Shown: positions 47,829 through 58,729, numbered from the stretch's first letter. The stretch: 64,000 nt of DNA from Sceloporus undulatus (GCF_019175285.1 NC_056530.1:1701474-1765473), one strand, 5' to 3'. The notes: generated by a model from the letters alone, not told the origin. Made by a program: numbers and translations.

Positions 47829-48093
47829 TTGATAAAAAATTGCAGAGGATGAAAACTAATGCTCATTCCTCAAATGGCATGAAAGAGAATGCTGCTAAGA
47901 AAAGACACAGCCTATAATGGCCAGCATCCTGGTAGTGATTTATGCACATATAAGTCTCATTTTGGACACGGTGCAGAGGGCTATTCTCTTGTCAATGTAT
48001 TCCCAAAAAACTTCCACTGCCATGCAGGGGTCACCATTTAGGAGGGATCCCTGTTATTGTCACCAGTAGGGAAGAGAAGAAGGAGGCACCTTA

Positions 48094-48315
48094 GGCTGTG
48101 TCCGCACTGCCAAAATAACCCACTTTGACACTGCTTTAACTGCCATGGCTCCCTGCTAAGGAATCCTGGGATCTGGAGTTTGTTGAGGTACCAGAGCTCA
48201 CTGACAAAAAAGGCCAAATATTTCTTAAAATGACAATTTCTAGAATTCCATAGCATTGTGCCATGATGGTTAAAGCGGTGTTAAACTGGGTTATTTCTAT
48301 AGTGGGGAATGAAGC
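48094..48315. mobile_element. Family B MITE
   Basis: Ends GGCTGTGTCCGCACTGCC and AGTGGGGAATGAAGCC. The interior is a palindrome around GGAATCCTGGGATCTGGAG and ATTTCTAGAATTCC. Confidence 0.75.
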
Positions 48316-48529
48316 CTCAGCCCATGAAGATCCAGCTGCTGTGGGCTCCGAGAAGAAGGAAAAAGCGAGGGTGCTTCATTTGAACATTTGCTTCATGCAA
48401 GTTCATGTCTCTCTTTTGGAGCTTATTAGCCATCTATTTTCCTATTCAGATCTGATATGCAGCAAATCACTTTGCAACACATCCTGGCTCTTTTGCTATA
48501 ACTATGCCACAGTTTTTGCAAAGTGCTTA

Positions 48530-49663
48530 CTACACGAAGACAAGCAGATATTTTGGCCAAGACTTTCCACCTAGCCTGACCAATGGGGTAACAATGTTGG
48601 TTGGGGACGATGGGTACTGGAGTCTGACATTTTTAGTGTATGCCGAGTTTGGGAAAGCTACATTGCGTGAGTACTTCACTACTAAGGATGGGGTTTTGAT
48701 AGAAGGAGCTCCTTTCCTGAATTTCACCCAAATGGGCCAATCATGTATCTTTCAAAATATTGCAAGAAAGTATGCAGCCACCCAAAATGAAGCAAATCTC
48801 TATTTCAAACATTGTTTCTTGCTGTCGTTTGGTTTCTCCATAGACAAACTCTATGTCCCACTCTGTCCATCGACAAACTCATAGACAGGCTCTAGGTCCC
48901 ACTCAAAAGCTGTTCCAAAGCTAGAAAACACAGCCAGAATGAATTTCCCTTCCAAGCCAAAGGGGCCCAGCAGGTCATGCGCTGATAGATTGGGGGTGTC
49001 TTGAGGCCAAGGCGTCTTCAAATAATTGGGTTTTAAGTGTTCTCTCCACAAGTCCATCGATGAGTGAAGAGTGACAGACAACAACTGCTGGCTGAGCCGC
49101 AACAATTCCAGCCCGTTATAAGAGAAGTTTCTAGAAGGCAACCACGTTTTAGTCAACAAGACATGTTTGCCAAGGTTCCTAAGTAAACCCATATTTTTCT
49201 AAGAAATCCTGTAAGGTCTTTTTCAAAACCCCACTGGTGTATCCCAAGGGCTGTAAATGGCCCCCCTGGATCTTACATAGTTACTGTCTTCCCTTCTTCT
49301 GCAGGGATATAAGAGACTGCTTTGTTGTGCCAGAGTGTTTCTTCTTTTTAGGAAACAGACAATGTATTTCTCCATTGTAATGGCAACATTACCATCAAAG
49401 TTGCAGGAGAATAGCGCCATGTTCCTCACTGTAGCCATTCAAACAAGGTCATAGATGTTAAAGTGAGACTAAGTCATTTTGAGTCCCAATTTATTACATC
49501 TTGACAAAGGATATCTTTTGTACTGTGCATCCATGTTTTGAAGGTCAGTGCGGAAGTTGTATCGCTTAACTTTGGTTAGATTGCTAATAGGAACACAATC
49601 ACCAGCCCTATTGACTAAAGGCCTTTCTAGTGCAGCACCGTGTTCCCCACAATGTTCAACCAA
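48530..49663 (-). pseudogene. Unidentified decayed coding-like region
   Basis: Several neighbouring minus-strand open stretches have protein-like composition (for example about 48,851-49,192 and 49,223-49,438), unlike the surrounding repeats. I do not recognise a family. It may be an old retroelement or viral fossil, or chance. It appears broken in several places. No flanking terminal repeats were noticed, and a family B MITE abuts its upstream side. Confidence 0.25.
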
Positions 49664-49887
49664 GGCTGCATCCACACTGCAGAAATAATCTAGTTTAACA
49701 CCACTTTAACTGCCATGGTGCCATGTTATGGAATTTGGGAGTTTGTACTTTTGTGAGCTATTTAGCTTTCCCTGTCCGAAAGTTCTGCTGCCCCCACCAT
49801 ACTACAAGTCCCTGGATTCCATAGCATTCAGCCATGGCATTTAAAGTGGTGTCAAACCAGATTATTTCTGCAGTGTGGATACAATCC
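49664..49887. mobile_element. Family B MITE
   Basis: Inverted ends GGCTGCATCCACACTGCAG and CTGCAGTGTGGATACAATCC. The interior arms AATCTAGTTTAACACCAC and GGTGTCAAACCAGATT pair. Confidence 0.8.
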
Positions 49888-50689
49888 AAGTGGCCCAATG
49901 GAGAAGCCACAAGCACACCACCATGGCTGAGATCCTCCACTGATGAGGCAGAGTGTTATTTTGCACAACAATTGTGCAACATCGCCTCATTAGTGAGTTG
50001 CTGGCCACACTGCAAAACCAAATGTGAAGGTGCATATACATGCATTCAGGCACTTCAATATGTGATGCACAATATATATCAGTGCATGCCTGTGCACAAT
50101 GTGCATCTATTGTTTCTTGTAAAATCTGTTATTTTGTGCATCTATACCAAGGGCAGTACCCTCCCCAGCGCAATGGCATCACATGTAGACCTCCACTTCT
50201 GCAAACTTTTATGTAATATGGTTGCTATTTATTGGACAAACAGGTCCAACCATAGCAGAACTTATGCCTGCATAAGTAGGCCAACAGGACTCTCTCAAGG
50301 GCACCCTTCCAATTTGTGTTTGGAAGCATCCTGTCTTGGATACTGGAGATAATATATAACCTTTGAAAGCCAATAAGGGGTAGTTGTTAGAGTGTTGGGT
50401 TGCAACTTTAGAGCTATCTCTTTCTTTATCCCTTTCTTTATTAATTGGGTGCAAACTATGTTTGTCCTTGGATTTCAGTTTGCTGCAACTGAAATCTCTG
50501 GCTTTGCTTCGCGAACGAAGATTCAGGAAGGACTCATCCGCACTTTGTACAAGCGTGTTGGTGACTAAAAAGGCCAATCTGGGACAAACAGGTCCAGTGG
50601 CAGAAAGCACAAGCGGAAAGTCTCCTTGGGTGATGTTTCCGGGTTGTGGTTCTTTCTGTGTTGTCATTTCTCTTCAAGACTCATTCGCC
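49888..50689. other. Intergenic sequence without a recognised gene
   Basis: Contains a short palindrome GTTGCACAATTGTTGTGC-type inverse at 49,960-49,982 and repeat-like phrases (GCATCTATACC). The frame at 50,209-50,667 (minus) has no recognised family. Confidence 0.3.
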
Positions 50690-50835
50690 GTGAGCTTTCA
50701 AAATAAAGTGAAGACAAAGGGGGAAATTAGGAGGAGAGGGAAACCAGGGTATTTTAAAAAGCAGCTCAAAAAGTGAGACAACAGAGGATTAACTGGGACT
50801 GTCCCTGCCAAAACAGGACAGTTGGAGGGTATGTT
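50690..50835 (-). repeat. Family C repeat
   Basis: Complement of the family start: AACTGGGACTGTCCCTGCC, then CAGGACAGTTGGAGGGTATG. Confidence 0.55.
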
Positions 50836-51789
50836 GTTTTAATAATGTATTGCATTGCTTGCTACTAATAATGAGCCATGCAATACTCTTACAAACAGCA
50901 GCAACTAAACATGCATTGCTTACTTGGAAAATAAATGAGTCCAAGCTCACTTTGTGCTGTTGTGATCGGCCTAAGAAATGCATTACCACAAAATGGACTT
51001 TGAACTTTCTTTCCTGGTCAACTCTCAGCTACCCTTCCATTTGTCAGCCTTTTATAATAAAACCTCTGTTAATATAACAGGCCCACTCTATTCTTCCCTC
51101 CCTCATGGCAAAAGGAGAATATTACATTGTACAAAGCATTGTGTACGGTAGCCATGCTAAGTAAACAAGGAGAGATCGGGAAAAATAAATGACTTGGAAA
51201 TCTTGCAGTCTCTGGAGGCACTGGTCCCGTCAGTGTCTAAAATTGAAACTTGACCTCAGCCATCGCAGGCCAGAGGATTGTGAGTGTCGCAACTAGGGAA
51301 CATGGGGTCGGACGGGTGCAACGGAGAAAGGAGAGGTGAAAGCTGGGGAAGTCATAAAGAGCAAGGCCAGACCCATTCACTGGGCAGAGAAGCTAGTGCC
51401 AGTCAGATCAACACCTCCCTAAACAACAGCTGAGACTCTCTCAGGCTGCAACAGATGTGAGGCTTGCTTTGCTCTTTGGAAGATTACAGACACACACTCA
51501 CACAAACCCGATAGACCATGCCAGTGTCTTTTTGTCTTTTAGTGTTGCTCTCAAGAGATTCTCCCGACTGCTAGACTCAGCCTCTTTCCATGGGTCACAA
51601 GCAAAAGGGTACGCAATGGAGTCAGTTTCTGCATATTTGTTCCTGGAAGGTTCAAACAAACAAATAACTCTTCGAGCCTTCGGAATAATAAATAGACCAG
51701 GCAATGTGCTTTGTGTGCACTCATGGGTTTCTATTCCTGGTTTCTTCAACACATTGCTTGCAGCTTAGTCCTGTTCAGTTAGTTGGAAG
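50836..51789. other. Unique-looking intergenic block
   Basis: About 51,080-51,760 lacks recognised transposons. There is no coding signature. It may hold regulatory sequence, but no specific cluster was identified. Confidence 0.3.
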
Positions 51790-51791
51790 TA

Positions 51792-52019
51792 CAATAGGCC
51801 CTCCTTATCCATGGATTTTTTTTATCCACGGATTAAAGCATCCACAGCTTGAAAATATTCAAAAAAAGTATAAATTTCAAATAGCAAACCTTGATTTTCC
51901 ATTTTATATTAGAGACACCATTTTCTTTTGCCATTATTTTTAATTGGACGTGCATCCATGGATTTTGTTATCCACGTGGGTCCTGTAACCAAACCCCAGC
52001 AGATAACACGGGCCCACTG
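51792..52019. mobile_element. Tigger-like family T MITE
   Basis: Ends CAATAGGCCCTCCTTATCC and CACGGGCCCACTG, with TA at 51,790-51,791 and 52,020-52,021. Confidence 0.85.
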
Positions 52020-52391
52020 TATACCCCACTGTGGACAAAGTTTTGTGTTGGTGTGGGGAGAATTACTTTTGGGGACTGGAAACCCCAAATTCCAGAAGTC
52101 CCAGAACATGTGCACAAGCCCAAAGGTAGTCTAAAAAAGTAACTCTGAATGGGGCTGAGAGTTGTGGTCCAAAAATAATTTGGCTTTATCAGAAATGGTT
52201 AACATGTGGCCACTATGGAGCGTCTAAATCTCAGATGGTCAAGGCTTCAAAGATACACAAAAGTAACACTTTGCCTGCCTCTGGTCCAAATTACACCAAT
52301 GGCCTAATATAGGATTAGGGTTGTCAGATCAAGACCTAGCTCCTGAGATTTCAAGGCCCCAAACTGAGACTTAGGGAGACATGGCGTCCAC

Positions 52392-52450
52392 CATCAAGCC
52401 ATGGATGCTTGAATCTGTGGATAAAAAGGTCTGTGGATAAGGAGAGCCAG
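52392..52450. mobile_element. Family T fragment
   Basis: CATGGATGCTTGAATCTGTG, then AAGGAGAGCCAGCTGTAC, which is a terminal piece of the family. Confidence 0.5.
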
Positions 52451-52462
52451 CTGTACACACAT

Positions 52463-52580
52463 GGATATGCACTGCAGAAATAATGCAGCTGAACACTGCT
52501 TGAACTGCCAAAGGTCCATCCGGTGGAATTATGGGATTTGTAGTTTGATGTGGCACTAGAGCTCTCCGACACAGAAGGTT
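52463..52580. mobile_element. Family B MITE, left half
   Basis: GCACTGCAGAAATAATGCAG through TTGTAGTTTGATGTGGCAC and CTCTCCGACACAGAAGG. Confidence 0.65.
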
Positions 52581-52694
52581 CTCAGATTCAGATTCTGACA
52601 GATCCCTTTTCCCCTTCAACAGGATTGCAAAAGGAGTATTGTGCCCCGCCAATGAAATTTTCCATCATTCCCCAAATTTCTGGCATTGCGCTGG

Positions 52695-52899
52695 CCTGAG
52701 CTGCACTGTAAAAATAATGTAGTTTGACACTGCTTTAACTGGCTCAGTGCTGGGATTTGTAGTTTGTTGTGGCACCGGAGCTCTCAGACAGAGAAGGCTA
52801 AATATCTCACAAAACTACAAGTCTGAGAATTCTGTAGCATTGAATCATGGCTGTTAAAGCGGTGCCAAACTGCATTAATTCTCCAGTGGAGATGCAGCC
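52695..52899. mobile_element. Family B MITE
   Basis: GCTGCACTGTAAAAATAATG on the left, and CTCCAGTGGAGATGCAGCC on the right. The interior arms pair. Confidence 0.75.
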
Positions 52900-53129
52900 A
52901 CATATACATATACACTTTTCAAGGCCATGCTCTTGCCCTGAAATTCCTCCCCTCTCCCCAAGGATTGCAGAACTGGGGACCAAGGAAAAATAAGGCATCT
53001 TCTCAGATCCTTCTTTTAATGAATTGGGAAGGCTCACTGGGGTATCTCAACCAAAAGCAGGGTGCAGAACAGCATGAAAGGGTATTGCAAAGGCTGTTAA
53101 GCAAATAGTGGGGGCTGGGGGTGGTGAGA

Positions 53130-53420
53130 CAGGTCTATGAGGCCACCTGTTCTCCTGGCCCCCCTATCAAGTTGCTTTCTTACATGAGGCTGGAATGCCA
53201 CCCTGCAGAGCGCCAATCCGATTAACAGGAGGCCCCCTGGCATCACAACCCTCTGACTCAGAGGGCTTTATTTACCTCACCCCCCACCCTCACCCCTCCC
53301 TTGGACCACCAATATTTACAGGTCTCCCTGTGGATCTGGAATAATACCCTGTTTATCACTCGGGGCTTCCAGATGAAACTGAATGTGAAACCATGATCAT
53401 ATGAGCCTGCTTTTTTTGGC
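53130..53420. promoter_or_regulatory. Candidate enhancer with an AP-1 palindrome and forkhead sites
   Basis: A repeat-free island. The 15-bp palindrome CCTCTGACTCAGAGG (53,250-53,264) centres on the AP-1 site TGACTCA. Three forkhead-type motifs follow on the same strand: TATTTAC (53,269-53,275), TATTTACA (53,313-53,320) and TGTTTAT (53,350-53,356). It lies about 10.7 kb upstream of the inferred TRIM63 promoter. Function is inferred from motifs only. Confidence 0.3.
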
Positions 53421-53512
53421 CTGAACAAACATGATTTCTTCTGTTTTCCACATTTGTGAGAAGGAGAAGATGTTCCTTTTCCCCCATATGAGCCCTCTTC
53501 CTAAGAAAAGCA

Positions 53513-53866
53513 GATTTGTGTACAGAGCTTGGGATATACTGTGTAGCAATTATAATAGATAGCTAGATAGCTAGATAGCTAGATAGATAGCTAGAGATTT
53601 GCATACAGGGTTTGGGATTATATAGCAATTATATAATTATATATTATATATGGATAATGCATATGCATACCATAGATAGATAAATAGATAGATATGCATA
53701 GAGAGCTTGATATATATAGCAATTATATAATTATATGTTATATATGTATAATGCATATATATACCAGATCGATAGATAGATTTGTATACAGAGTTTGGGA
53801 TATATAGCAATTATGTAATTATATAATGTATATGTATAATGCATATGTATACCATATAGATAGATA
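53513..53866. repeat. ~100-bp minisatellite with GATA tracts
   Basis: Four diverged units, each with TACAGAGTTTGGGATATA, GCAATTATATAATTATA and a GATAGATAGAT tract. Confidence 0.8.
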
Positions 53867-53867
53867 G

Positions 53868-53965
53868 ATCACCCAGTGAGTTTCATGGCCCAGCTGGGAA
53901 TTGAACCTTGGTTTCCAGAGTCATAATCCAGTGCTTACACCTCTATGCCACACTGGTTCTTATAA
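53868..53965 (-). repeat. Sauria-type SINE head
   Basis: CACCCAGTGAGTTTCATGGC, AATTGAACCTTGGTTTCCAG and CTCTATGCCACACTGGTTCT. This is the complement of the tRNA-like 5' part. Confidence 0.75.
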
Positions 53966-54479
53966 TGCGTATTATATATAATACTATATTGACAGATAAT
54001 TAACAAGCTTTATTTACATTAATCCTATTAATAATCCACGAGTGCTTGAAAGGTGGGACACTTTCCACTTTCATACACATCTGCGACTACGAAAATATTA
54101 CCATGACTAGTTTTAAAACCCAGGTAGAGATAAGCTTTCAACTGATGATTCACTACAGCACTAAGCCCCAGCAAAGCAGCGATGGCACATCTGGGAAATC
54201 CCCTTCCAAGAGTGATGCTGTTTTTGAGCATGGCAATAATTTGCTCAGCAAATGTAGTGAGCAATTCCTGAATTTCCAGGGGTCGGGGAGGCACCATCTT
54301 CCCTTGCCCTTTAGGAAGGGTATATCTTGAAAGCACCATATCCCCTCTGGCTTTGGAAGCTAAGCAGGGTCAGCCCTGTTTGGTACTTGGATGGGAGACT
54401 GCCAACAAATACCAGGTGCCGTAACCTCTATTTCAGAGGAAGGAACTGGCAAAACTACCTCTGAGTATTCCTAGACTCA

Positions 54480-55070
54480 GGACCTTACCACACTAGAGGA
54501 ATCCCGCTCAGAAACGGGATTTAAAGTAGATTTAAAGTAGGAAAAAAACACAAATGCAGGAGGTTTTTCTATTATTTATTTATTTATTTATTTTATTGTG
54601 TTAAAAAAGACAACAAGACCACAAATACAGTACATATACCTATACACTACACACAAATACATAGACATATACACATAGTACACCAACAAAACAATCCAGC
54701 AGATAAGTTAAACAAATACAACCTTAACCAAAAAACAACCACATAACAATAACTTCCTGAACTCCAACTAAATCCTGATCCTTTTCTAACATTAACCACT
54801 CCTACCTTGTTTCAGGTTATATGAAATTTCTCTGCCTATATATCGGTGACACATTACATAAAACGCAGGAGGATTTTCACACGACATTTCTGCAGAAATG
54901 GAAGTTTTGAAAGTAAAAAGGTGTCATTTGTGTCGCCTTTACGTTCGCTTTGTTTTCGCATTGCTTCTGTTTTGCAGAAACGTTGTGTGAGAAACCTCCC
55001 GCAGTTGCGGGGTTTTTTTCTATTTCTAAAATCCTGTTTCTGAGCGGGATTTATCAAGTGTGATAAGGTC
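54480..55070. mobile_element. DNA transposon inserted in the 5S-headed SINE
   Basis: Terminal inverted repeats of about 42 bases: GACCTTACCACACT and ATCCCGCTCAGAAAC on the left; the complement of the right end is GACCTTATCACACTTGAT and ATCCCGCTCAGAAAC. There is no transposase frame. A retroposon-like insertion at about 54,564-54,855 lies inside it. Confidence 0.8.
54564..54855 (-). mobile_element. Retroposon-like insertion, third nesting level
   Basis: Flanked by the near-direct repeat AAATGCAGGAGG (54,552-54,563) and AAACGCAGGAGG (54,861-54,872). On the minus strand it ends in AATAAATAAATAAATAATAG, a tail-like end, which suggests a LINE-mobilised copy. The body was not identified. Confidence 0.55.
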
Positions 55071-55219
55071 CTAAGAAAATCCTATGAAAGCCAACAGGCT
55101 CCTTGAAGACACATGAACATACATTTAGACTTCTCAGCCGGAGAGCTATAGTGTCTCCCCAAACTACAACCACTTTCTGAAGCAGTCTATTCCATTGACA
55201 AATAGCTCATACCATCAGG

Positions 55220-55365
55220 ACAGTCAACTTCAGTCCCAGTTAATTCCCTTTTGTTTAACTTTTTTAGCTGCATTTTTAAAATGTCCTGGTTTCTCTCTTC
55301 TCCCCCCCAAAAAACTCCCTCCTTTGTCCTCAGATTTCTTCAGTTGCTGCAAACTGAGTCATGTT
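55220..55365 (+). repeat. Family C repeat
   Basis: AGTCCCAGTTAATTCCC, AAAATGTCCTGGTTTCTC and CAGATTTCTTCAGTTGCTGC match the family. Confidence 0.5.
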
Positions 55366-55439
55366 GTCTTGTGATATGTCTAAAGTACGACATTCTCAGT
55401 CATTTTTGGCTTCCAGGGAGAGTTTTGGCTTGATCTACT

Positions 55440-55558
55440 TCTACTATATATGTATTTTATTTCTTTCATTTCATTTCTAGGCCGCCTTTCTCCCAAAAGG
55501 GGACTCAAGACAGCTCAGAAATAAAATTCCCAGAGATTGGGCAGCATATAAATAAATC

Positions 55559-55589
<31 letters not shown>

Positions 55590-55590
55590 A
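55440..55590 (-). repeat. L2/CR1-type LINE 3' terminus
   Basis: TTCTAGGCCGCCTTTCTCCC, then GGGCAGCATATAAATAAATC followed by (TTA)n. Orientation is uncertain, because the triplet tail is on the right. Confidence 0.4.
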
Positions 55591-55687
55591 ACCGTTTAAA
55601 ATCTTTATAATAAAACTTTACAGATGCAGCATTCATGCCGCACACCACGCACAAAGCAGTGCTTGCTTCTCAAGAAAACTGCTGGTG

Positions 55688-55900
55688 CTAGTTGTCAATG
55701 AGCTCTATTTCTGGCTCTCCGTCTCTTGAAGGCCTTCTCTCCATTGCTGTCTTATGGATTTTGCAGGGAGCTGGGCCAAAATTAGCAACTTTACATTCAT
55801 CTGAACTTGTTGCCCAAGGCTGAGAGTGGTTACCAGGTTGAGTTTCTTTTATTAACACTTCTGCCCCGGAGACAGCTGGACAAGCCATCAAGCTCTGGTT
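55688..55900 (-). CDS. Possible terminal exon of an unrecognised gene
   Basis: On the minus strand a strong pyrimidine-rich acceptor, GTTTTCTTTTTCCTTTCCAG, ends at 55,901. A 70-codon open frame follows at once in phase 0 and ends at a stop at 55,688-55,690. The peptide contains CPAVSGAEVLIKETQPGN and ends RRPSRDGEPEIELIDN. I recognise no family, transmembrane segment or domain. No convincing upstream exon or polyadenylation signal was found, and a nearby ATG in the exon has weak context. It could be the last exon of a lineage-specific gene or a chance frame. Confidence 0.3.
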   Translation of the reverse strand, partial: NQSLMACPAVSGAEVLIKETQPGNHSQPWATSSDECKVANFGPAPCKIHKTAMERRPSRDGEPEIELIDN

Positions 55901-56007
55901 CTGGAAAGGAAAAAGAAAACAAGTCTATACTACTCCCTGGGCAGACTTTTAAGTGAAGGTTGTTCCAAGATTGTTTGTACAAGCTTGGCAGATCGTATTA
56001 AATGCTA

Positions 56008-56060
<53 letters not shown>
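56008..56060. repeat. (TCTA)n microsatellite
   Basis: About 13 TCTA units, uninterrupted. Confidence 0.95.
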
Positions 56061-56151
56061 ATCTGCTTTAGTTATATCATCTGTCAATTTCTATGGTGAT
56101 TAAAATCACTGAATCACTGTGCCGATATCTTGCAGACTCTTACTATATCTT

Positions 56152-56290
56152 CTACTGATGACCATGCTATTCAATAGTATTATTATGCCAATGTTGATAA
56201 TATTCAATAGTATTATTATGCCAATGTTGATAATATTCAATAGTATTATTATGCCTATGTCGATACTATTGAATAGCATGGTCATCTGTA

Positions 56291-56334
<44 letters not shown>

Positions 56335-56335
56335 T
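56152..56335. repeat. Inverted repeat with a tandem 33-bp loop, then (AAT)n
   Basis: Left arm CTACTGATGACCATGCTATT (from 56,152); right arm GAATAGCATGGTCATCTGTA (ending 56,291). The loop holds three 33-bp units of TATTATTATGCCAATGTTGA type. An (ATA)n run follows. Confidence 0.85.
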
Positions 56336-56520
56336 AGTTTATTTATACCTCCCGCTTCTCCCACGGATCGAGGTGGGATTACAACCTTAAGAGACACTTA
56401 GTACAATTTACAATCAATTCAACAATAAAATACTAACACTGAATTTACCAAGAATTCCTATTAGTTCCCTAAAAATTACAATTCGTCCATTAGCCAACAA
56501 TCAGAGTCAAGGAAGAGCAG
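56336..56520 (-). repeat. L2-like LINE 3'UTR
   Basis: TTATTTATACCTCCCGCTTC, then CCACGGATCGAGGTGGGATT. This is the same terminal type as at 60,045 and 62,235 (complement of the LINE end). Confidence 0.6.
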
Positions 56521-56529
56521 TTGTCATAA

Positions 56530-57780
56530 CCTTTTTATATGGAATTCAGTGGATAAGCCCAGCAGAAGAGATAGACATAGACAACTACTGGAAATATTTA
56601 ATTTAGATTTTAAAAAACAGTTTGGTATGGAATCAGGGAAAACTGAGTTTGAGATTAAATTCTGTACAGATGACAAGCATCTGAATAGAATATATATATA
56701 TAATGTTATTGAAAACTGAGCTTGCTGAAGAGCAGATTAAAGAGTGTACAGTTGGCCCTCTGTATCCATGGGTTCTTTATCCACTGATTTAACCATCCAC
56801 AGCTTGAAAATATATATATTAAAAAATATCCAAAAAGCAAATCTTGATTTTGTCATTTTATATAAGGGACACCATTTTACTGTGCTGTTATATTTAATGG
56901 GACTTGAGCTTCCTTGGATTTTTGTATCCTTGGGGGCATCCTGGAACCAAACCACAGCAGATTCCAAGGGTCCACTGTATGGTTAAGCGGGCCTAGAATT
57001 TTGGGTATAGTATTGATTTGGAGCAATGAGGAAAATGTGGATGAAAGGTTTTAAGGGCGAATGATGCTAGGATCTTAGATATTCTTTTTAAAAATGATGC
57101 ATAAATGGTATTTGACTCTAGAAAAATAGCTAAAATGTCTCAGAGAACTAAGAAACTTTGTTGGAAGTGTGAGGAACAGATTGGATCCTTTTACCATATG
57201 TGGTGCTCATGCAAGAAAGCCAGGAAATTCTGTAAGCAAATACAGAAATTAATGCAAAGCATGTTTAAAAGTAAAATAGACTTTTAACCAGACTTGTTTT
57301 TATTAGGAATGCCAAATGAGCAGATTAGGGAGTTAAATTATAAAGTGGTACATTGTATGATTTTGGCAGCTTGGTTGCTTTACACAAGTAAATTGAAGAT
57401 TACAGAAATTCCATCTAAAGAGGATTGGATTTCTGAAACTCTTGAAATCAGGAATATGGATAAATTATCCACTTTGATCAAAGAGAAATCATTCGATAAC
57501 TTTGTGAAAGTTTGGGGACCATTTATACAATCTGTAAAGTAGAGAGAAGGGAAGCCTGTATTTACGGCTTTTGAACACTGAATATTGAATCTTTTGCTTT
57601 GGTAGCAGTGTATGCTATCCTGGTAAAACCAATGAAGAACATAAGAGTTTCATAATTATGTCTCTGGTCCTGGAGTGCAGGAACACGTGTATATAACTAG
57701 TTTGTATCTGCTGAAAGTGAGATTAGGGGCTGTGCTAACGTTTGTCATACATGTGTAAAAAGACAATAAAAATATTTACA
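56530..57780 (+). repeat. L1 LINE ORF2 C-terminus and 3' end, interrupted by a MITE
   Basis: The plus-strand frame at 57,105-57,287 encodes CWKCEEQIGSFYHMWCSCKK, the Cys/His segment near the L1 ORF2 C-terminus. The next frame (57,294-57,542) encodes the final segment ending WGPFIQSVK. A stop (TAA at 57,285) separates them. The 3'UTR ends near GACAATAAAAATATTTAC. The element is split at 56,749-56,977. Confidence 0.75.
56749..56977. mobile_element. Tigger-like family T MITE inside L1
   Basis: Ends CAGTTGGCCCTCTGTATCC and AAGGGTCCACTG, with TA duplications at 56,747-56,748 and 56,978-56,979. It is closest in wording to mammalian MER2-type Tigger ends. Confidence 0.9.
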
Positions 57781-57954
57781 GAGAAATGTGGACTTCTCGT
57801 TGTCAAATTGCAGCACTGTATCTGCAAACTGCAATAAAGCATCTGTAATAAAGCAGCACAATAAAGCTTTTAACTGGGAAAGAATGGGATTCTGCTCTAT
57901 TGGATCTGTGTAACTGTGTGGCTCCCTACAACAGGCCAGACAAACAGCAAGCGT

Positions 57955-58160
57955 CTCCAGTTTATCTCGGGTCTTTACACATTGGTTATTCATACTGCCG
58001 ACAGTGTGACTCTTTTTTAAAAATTCAGGGAGGAAACTTGATATTGATTATCCCGGATTAAGTGGGTTTTTTGACAACTCCCCAAAATTTAATTGGATGC
58101 ATTTGAAATGAAGATTCAACCCAGATTCAACCAAGATTATTTTCACCGTCTGAATTGGGC
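57955..58160. mobile_element. Family H element
   Basis: GATATTGATTATCCCGGATT and TAAGTGGGTTTTTTGACAAC match the copy at 25,850. Confidence 0.45.
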
Positions 58161-58240
58161 CAAAGAGATCTTTTACCAAACTCAAATATATCAAAAACGT
58201 TTTATGATCTACCATGTTTCAAAACTGATTTGTCAATTTA

Positions 58241-58729
58241 GGGGCTAAGCAGACAGGGCAGAACAGCATGAGCTGAGCCCATGCTATTCTGGGGTCGGTG
58301 TTCGCCTGGGTCAGTCCTCAGATTGGCACAAGGATGGATTGGTGTTTACATGCCAGTCCCCATGCTGAACCAGGAGCTGCCACCAGCACATACTCCTTTC
58401 CTTGCTGCACCGTTGCACATACTCAGAAGCTACCAGTCACTACTTCTGATGCAGAAACGGGGCACTTGACCACACCCACAGGGCCAGGTGCCCTGTTTCT
58501 GCATCAGACATGGCAACGGCGGGCTTCTACATATGAGCAATGGTGCAGCAAGGTAAGAAGCATGGGGGGGTATTTAAACAGCCACAGATCAGGCCAGATC
58601 CACCATATTCACATTCAATCTGGCAGAGTAACGCCTGAACCTTTCCCATGGATTTTGGCCTGTGTCATCTAAACTGGATGACATGAGGCCAAGGGGAACA
58701 TAGACCCTTTGGCCCATGCGGACAACCCC
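58241..58729. mobile_element. MITE with GGGG inverted ends
   Basis: Left end GGGGCTAAGCAGACAGGGC; the complement of the right end is GGGGTTGTCCGCATGGGCC. The interior is a diverged palindrome (GATGCAGAAACGGGGCAC against GTGCCCTGTTTCTGCATC). Two overlapping plus-strand frames here are chance. Confidence 0.65.

Larger units (their letters stand above)
54335..55110 (+). repeat. 5S-rRNA-headed SINE with a nested DNA transposon
   Basis: The head at about 54,340-54,425 matches the 3' part of 5S rRNA (GGAAGCTAAGCAGGGTC, TACTTGGATGGGAGACTG). The body TTCAGAGGAAGGAACTGGC breaks at 54,480 and resumes at 55,071 with AAGAAAATCCTATGAAAGCC and CCTTGAAGACACA. Confidence 0.8.

Noticed and set aside
48504-48884. 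126-residue plus-strand protein
   Set aside because: No family recognised; it overlaps minus-strand frames of similar quality, so no strand choice can be defended.
58281-58672. Secreted-protein-like plus-strand frames
   Set aside because: They lie entirely inside the GGGG-ended palindromic MITE.
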